DNA from: a virus | Length of the DNA stretch: 40,306 bases | Reading direction: 5' to 3' (one strand) | Virus record (IMG/VR): IMGVR_UViG_3300032235_000781 | Coordinates: 1 to 40,306 of that record | Shown: in pieces, positions 37,380-40,306 of the stretch | Layout of the letters: each line of letters opens with the position of its first letter | How positions within the stretch are numbered: position 1 is the stretch's first letter | Position numbers and translations under genes: made by a program | Notes under the pieces: model-generated | Told to the model about the DNA's origin: nothing | The model's input: only the letters and a program-made list of their open reading frames with translations | The model's database searches: none

Positions 37380-37789
37380 GGATAAGGGTCGAGATTGAGT
37401 TCGTTGTCCATGTATCGCAATTTCTCGTTTGGACTCATGGGGAATATATTTTCATTGAAAAACTTCCAAAAGTTATCATCTGCTGGGATTTTTTGGACGA
37501 GGTAGCACATGTCCATTGAGACATTTCTAAAGTCCTGCATGAAGATATCCCAAGTGACAACCAGATCATGTCTACGCTCATCAACTTTTTTGGGGTCGAA
37601 AGAACCTGAAAAGTTCAAAGTTGTCTTACCATTATAAGAATTAAGAATCTCCATACTGTTCGTACACAACATCTGGCGAATATAAGGTCGTCCTGGTGAG
37701 CGTTCAGGTCGCCTACGAACAATTAATAAATCACAAATATTACTTTTCAGTAATCTTTGCAATTCACTTCGTCTTAATTTTTTCAGCAT
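37376..37789 (-). CDS. Small protein, SH3-like (DUF2693-type) candidate
   Basis: 137 residues. The opening LRRSELQRLLKSNICDLLIV followed by a charged RRRPERSPGRPYIRQMLC, and later RRHDLVVTWDIFMQDFRNVSMDMC, resembles small phage proteins with an SH3-like barrel (DUF2693), in which a helix precedes a strand set ending V-W-D...D-x-R. The match is by eye and weak. It overlaps its upstream neighbour by 26 nt and its downstream neighbour by 4 nt, so expression is tightly coupled. Confidence 0.6.
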   Translation of the reverse strand: MLKKLRRSELQRLLKSNICDLLIVRRRPERSPGRPYIRQMLCTNSMEILNSYNGKTTLNFSGSFDPKKVDERRHDLVVTWDIFMQDFRNVSMDMCYLVQKIPADDNFWKFFNENIFPMSPNEKLRYMDNELNLDPYP

Positions 37790-38189
37790 TTACTTCACAA
37801 ACGCCAAACATGCGCTGTTCATTCAAGAACAAACCGTTCTTCACTTTACCATGACCTGTTACTTCCAAATTGGTGATTGGAATACCCATATTATTGGGGA
37901 ACACTACGATATCACCGACTTCAGTGTATCGCACGTTTGGTCCTTTGAGGATGACTTTACCTTTTCTCCAAGCATTATGAACTTGAGCAACAGGAATTGC
38001 AATTCCACCACGTAGGATATAGTCACCTGTTTCTTCTCCTGTGACCAAATCACAATATTCAAGAAGCATCACATCGTCAAAAAGTTTGGATAGACTATAA
38101 TCATCCAAACCAAAATCACTTGGTAGTGCTTTATCACTAAGGTCAATGTGGGATTTTTGCGGGGCTAAAACATCAATAGATACGGACAT
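37764..38189 (-). CDS. GroES/gp31-like co-chaperonin candidate
   Basis: 141 residues. After a 45-residue leader, the order DVMLLEYCDLVTGEET, GGIAIPVAQ, KGKVILKGPNVRYTEVGDIVVFPNNMG and LNEQRMFGVCEV follows that of GroES: first strand, mobile loop ending GGI-x-IP, GKV-x2-G, V-GD-x-V-x-F, and a last strand after the Glu. T4 gp31 plays this role for gp23 folding together with host GroEL. The family match is by eye. An ATAAATA box 5 nt before the ATG supports late expression, when capsid protein must fold. Confidence 0.55.
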   Translation of the reverse strand: MSVSIDVLAPQKSHIDLSDKALPSDFGLDDYSLSKLFDDVMLLEYCDLVTGEETGDYILRGGIAIPVAQVHNAWRKGKVILKGPNVRYTEVGDIVVFPNNMGIPITNLEVTGHGKVKNGLFLNEQRMFGVCEVNAEKIKTK

Positions 38190-38194
38190 GAAAG

Positions 38195-38201
38195 TATTTA
38201 T
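38195..38201 (-). promoter_or_regulatory. Late box ATAAATA
   Basis: Minus strand, 5 nt (CTTTC) before the ATG at 38189. TTGACA lies about 15 nt further upstream. Confidence 0.6.
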
Positions 38202-38210
38202 TAGTATAAT

Positions 38211-38978
38211 TTATTTGTCAATCAATATTTGACAATTTCCACCGTGCTTAACTTTAAATGGCGTATTAATATGTTTATAATGCCGCACTAAATCATGAAT
38301 CATATTCAATTTATCATAATCTGGTTCTATCCAATAGTGACCACCTTCCAATTTCATATCTACCAATTGTTGATATGCTATTTTATCTATGGTATCATGG
38401 GGGATACATGATAAATGATAATTGACACCCCCATAATGGTAAACAAAATCAATATTGTTATTATCATTTTCCTCTAATAAAGTATTCCGATCTTTCAAAT
38501 CATTACAAATTTTAATATCTTCTGCGGGTACAGACGTAACATCTTCTGGAATTTTATATCCCCCAACATTATACCATTCTTCTTTTTTGAAAGAAATTGA
38601 ATTAGGTGATGAATTACCTATCAAAAATTCATCCCCATATATAAGATAACATGGAATATTTCTATAAGCTTTATTCTCATCATATTTTGAAATGTGATTA
38701 CTAATTCGGTTTGGTAGAAAAACATCATCATCGTCCAATGGAAATATTAAATCGTAATTTCCAACGGAAATACCGATATTTCTTTTCTCTGGGAGTGTCA
38801 TTTTTCTGTTACAATTTATAACAGTCACATTCGAATAATCACAATGCAGTGTTACATTTTTATCATCATTGATGATAACTAAGTGTTTATCATCCCAATC
38901 CTGTGATAAGAAAGATGCTAACATCCTTCCCAAATAAGGAATTCTACCATATGTGGCGCATACAACAAGACTTTTCAT
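38211..38978 (-). CDS. Glycosyltransferase family 2 type protein
   Basis: 255 residues with a GT-A fold. The opening LVVCATYGRIPYLGRMLASFLSQDW (quoted in part: CATYGRIPYLGRMLASFL), then HLVIINDDKNV, then EKRNIGISVGNYDLIFPLDDDDVFLP shows the nucleotide-sugar strand and the acidic metal-binding motif (DDDD). A later segment GYKIPEDVTSVPAEDIKI fits the acceptor half. It transfers a sugar, either to phage DNA bases or to a surface glycan or virion protein; the acceptor is not shown. It overlaps the next gene upstream by 4 nt, in an operon with the methyltransferase and a second glycosyltransferase. Confidence 0.85.
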   Translation of the reverse strand: MKSLVVCATYGRIPYLGRMLASFLSQDWDDKHLVIINDDKNVTLHCDYSNVTVINCNRKMTLPEKRNIGISVGNYDLIFPLDDDDVFLPNRISNHISKYDENKAYRNIPCYLIYGDEFLIGNSSPNSISFKKEEWYNVGGYKIPEDVTSVPAEDIKICNDLKDRNTLLEENDNNNIDFVYHYGGVNYHLSCIPHDTIDKIAYQQLVDMKLEGGHYWIEPDYDKLNMIHDLVRHYKHINTPFKVKHGGNCQILIDK

Positions 38979-39235
38979 TTTTCTCTTTTTTTAGATATAT
39001 ATTTGATATTTTTTCTTTTCAATTTGGGAATTACATTTTCAAAGAATCGAAATGTTTCTTCGTCGGTATCGAATATCTGTGAGTATCTATTTACTGTCTC
39101 ATTAGCATAGTTCAACAGATCTTTATCATAGAAACTCAAGTAACGAGTGACCATGTATGGTGAAAATTCTTCCAACAATTCATTGGTCATCTCACCTTTC
39201 TTATCGAAAAGAATATGATTTATACTGTTAAACAT
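38975..39235 (-). CDS. Small hypothetical protein, 86 residues
   Basis: Helical, with a very basic end (KLKRKNIKYISKKREK) that could contact nucleic acid. Aromatic residues are frequent (YMVTRYLSFYDKDLLNY). No family is recognised. It overlaps the methyltransferase gene by 16 nt and the glycosyltransferase gene by 4 nt, so it is part of the same operon. Confidence 0.6.
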   Translation of the reverse strand: MFNSINHILFDKKGEMTNELLEEFSPYMVTRYLSFYDKDLLNYANETVNRYSQIFDTDEETFRFFENVIPKLKRKNIKYISKKREK

Positions 39236-39999
39236 AAGCGATTATTGATGATGTTTAGATACTCCTCACTGATCTCACTACCTAAAAAGTTTCTATTATT
39301 TTTAATAGCCATTTTAGCAGTAGTCCCACTTCCCATGAATGGATCGTATACCAAATCGCCTTCATTTGACCAGCTTAAAATATGATCTTCTGCTAATTTT
39401 TCAGGGAAGATTGCTGGGTGTTTGTATGCAATTTTATCATCAGAACCATAACCACCTCCTTGTGTATACTTCCAAATATTACGTCGAATACCAAATTCAG
39501 GAGCGATCTTACTTTCATATTTCTCACCCATAGTCCCATCTGCTTTTCTACGCTGGCGAGTCTTACCCCAACGCTCTCTCCATTTATTTGGTCTGTCGCA
39601 AATAGGATTGAATGTTTTGACTTTATCTTTTGATAAGACAAACATATATTCAAATGCAGGGTAATATCTATTTTTCACTGGTGAGACTCCGCTCTTCTCA
39701 TAAATGATAACATCATGTAATTTGAAACCAATTTCTTTGAAGTAAAGAGCTTGTCGAAAACTCGTTCCAGATTTATCGCCATCTTTAGTCTGATCACCAA
39801 CTACCCAAACAACAACTCCACCTTTTTTAGTGACTTTAAAAAGTCCTTTGGCTACATTTTCAAAATCAAATGAATAACCATTATAAGTTCTCAAATCATC
39901 ATATGGAGGACTGGTAACAGTTAAATCGATAGATTCTTCTGGCATCCTATTCATAGTATCCAGACAATTTTCATTATATATTTTATTAATTTCAAACAT
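39220..39999 (-). CDS. DNA methyltransferase with SPPY motif
   Basis: 259 residues from the ATG at 39999 (MFEINKIYNENCLDTMNRM), the usual start of these enzymes; a longer frame to 40089 runs into the upstream gene. The catalytic motif IV is TSPPYDDL (about residues 29-36) and motif I is DPFMGSGTTAKMAI, later in the chain, so the order is that of beta-class amino-methyltransferases. SPPY is commoner in N4-cytosine enzymes, though N6-adenine activity is possible. It would protect phage DNA or shield it from host restriction. No paired restriction gene is seen. Confidence 0.9.
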   Translation of the reverse strand: MFEINKIYNENCLDTMNRMPEESIDLTVTSPPYDDLRTYNGYSFDFENVAKGLFKVTKKGGVVVWVVGDQTKDGDKSGTSFRQALYFKEIGFKLHDVIIYEKSGVSPVKNRYYPAFEYMFVLSKDKVKTFNPICDRPNKWRERWGKTRQRRKADGTMGEKYESKIAPEFGIRRNIWKYTQGGGYGSDDKIAYKHPAIFPEKLAEDHILSWSNEGDLVYDPFMGSGTTAKMAIKNNRNFLGSEISEEYLNIINNRLCLTV

Positions 40000-40306
40000 C
40001 AACTTTAAATATTTTATCGTGGTAGATATCAGTCGCTTCTCTATCATTCTGGAACCACTTGGAAGGGAAATAAGATATCTTATTTCCAATCAAAGCTGCC
40101 CACCAAGAAAAAGTAGAGTTGCTCCCCACTACGATATCACACTTCGACATATATGCAAGCTCTTTAATATCAGATTCTGATTTCATTATAATAAATTCTT
40201 TACCTTTAAATTCTTCTAAAACAATTTCAGGTGAATCTGTGAATACAATAATTTTATTCCCCTTCACATCTTCAGGTGTGAAAGTATCGAATAATTTATT
40301 GAAGTA
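39992..40306 (-). CDS. Glycosyltransferase family 11-like, C-terminal part
   Basis: An open frame that runs off the right edge, so only about 104 C-terminal residues are seen. The segment MSKCDIVVGSNSTFSWWAALIGN is the hallmark C-terminal motif of alpha-1,2-fucosyltransferases (GT11), where the Ser-x-Phe-x-Trp-Trp stretch binds the donor; IIVFTDSPE upstream also fits. The frame is open with no stop up to the edge, so a GTG at 40267 is not the start. Its stop overlaps the methyltransferase start by 8 nt. With the GT2 gene nearby it suggests a small glycan-modifying operon. Confidence 0.8.
   Translation of the reverse strand, partial: YFNKLFDTFTPEDVKGNKIIVFTDSPEIVLEEFKGKEFIIMKSESDIKELAYMSKCDIVVGSNSTFSWWAALIGNKISYFPSKWFQNDREATDIYHDKIFKVDV

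Noticed and set aside
40000-40089. Longer methyltransferase N-terminus
   Set aside because: It lies wholly within the coding sequence of the glycosyltransferase, and the family normally starts near MFEINKIYNENC.
1-40306. CRISPR array, integrase, attachment site or insertion sequence
   Set aside because: No spaced repeat series, no recombinase or transposase motifs and no terminal inverted repeats were found; the phage appears strictly lytic in this window.

Overview
The window is a piece of the genome of a T4-like tailed myovirus with low GC content. The placement rests on a recognisable set of T4-type virion proteins: gp20 portal, gp21 prohead protease, a gp67-like core protein, gp22 scaffold, gp23 major capsid protein, gp4 head-completion protein, gp13-like neck protein, gp15 tail-sheath stabiliser and gp5-like hub. 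T4-type late boxes (NTAAATA) stand in front of most of these genes. There is no integrase, repressor, insertion sequence or CRISPR array. The host cannot be named from the sequence. Most genes lack a Shine-Dalgarno sequence, which would suit a host of the Bacteroidota type but is equally explained by leaderless late mRNA.

Layout. (1) 1-2000: ten tRNA genes (fMet, Gly, Lys, Asn, Glu, Thr, Tyr, Pro, Ala, Gln), interrupted by an HNH endonuclease gene and by a small transcription unit with a strong terminator. (2) 2000-8400: accessory genes, several starting with an N-terminal tag like the T4 capsid-targeting sequence, among them a CCA-adding tRNA nucleotidyltransferase and a GNAT-like protein. 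(3) 8400-15160: small membrane proteins, a SLOG protein, ThyX, a secreted 3D-domain protein, DUF1353, an M15 endolysin, a ClpP-like protease and NrdB/NrdA. (4) 15161-33266, mostly minus strand: virion genes, with two GIY-YIG genes, a membrane PAS protein and a repeat protein inserted. (5) 33357-34257: a ribbon-helix-helix plus GIY-YIG gene pair. (6) 34214-40306, minus strand: AAA+ ATPase, DinG/XPD-type helicase, a GroES-like protein, two glycosyltransferases and a DNA methyltransferase.

How it fits together. Nucleotide genes (nrdB, nrdA, thyX) supply DNA precursors. The tRNA set reads mainly A/U-ending codons; six of the ten tRNA genes do not encode CCA, and the phage carries its own CCA-adding enzyme. 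The most striking signal is a rigid arrangement in which a late-promoter box lies exactly 5 nt before the ATG in 20 genes. With T4 geometry this puts the transcription start on the A of the ATG, so late mRNAs would be leaderless. The first tRNA has the hallmarks of an initiator tRNA (A11:U24, unpaired 1:72, CAU anticodon), which gives a testable picture of a phage that may reshape translation initiation late in infection.
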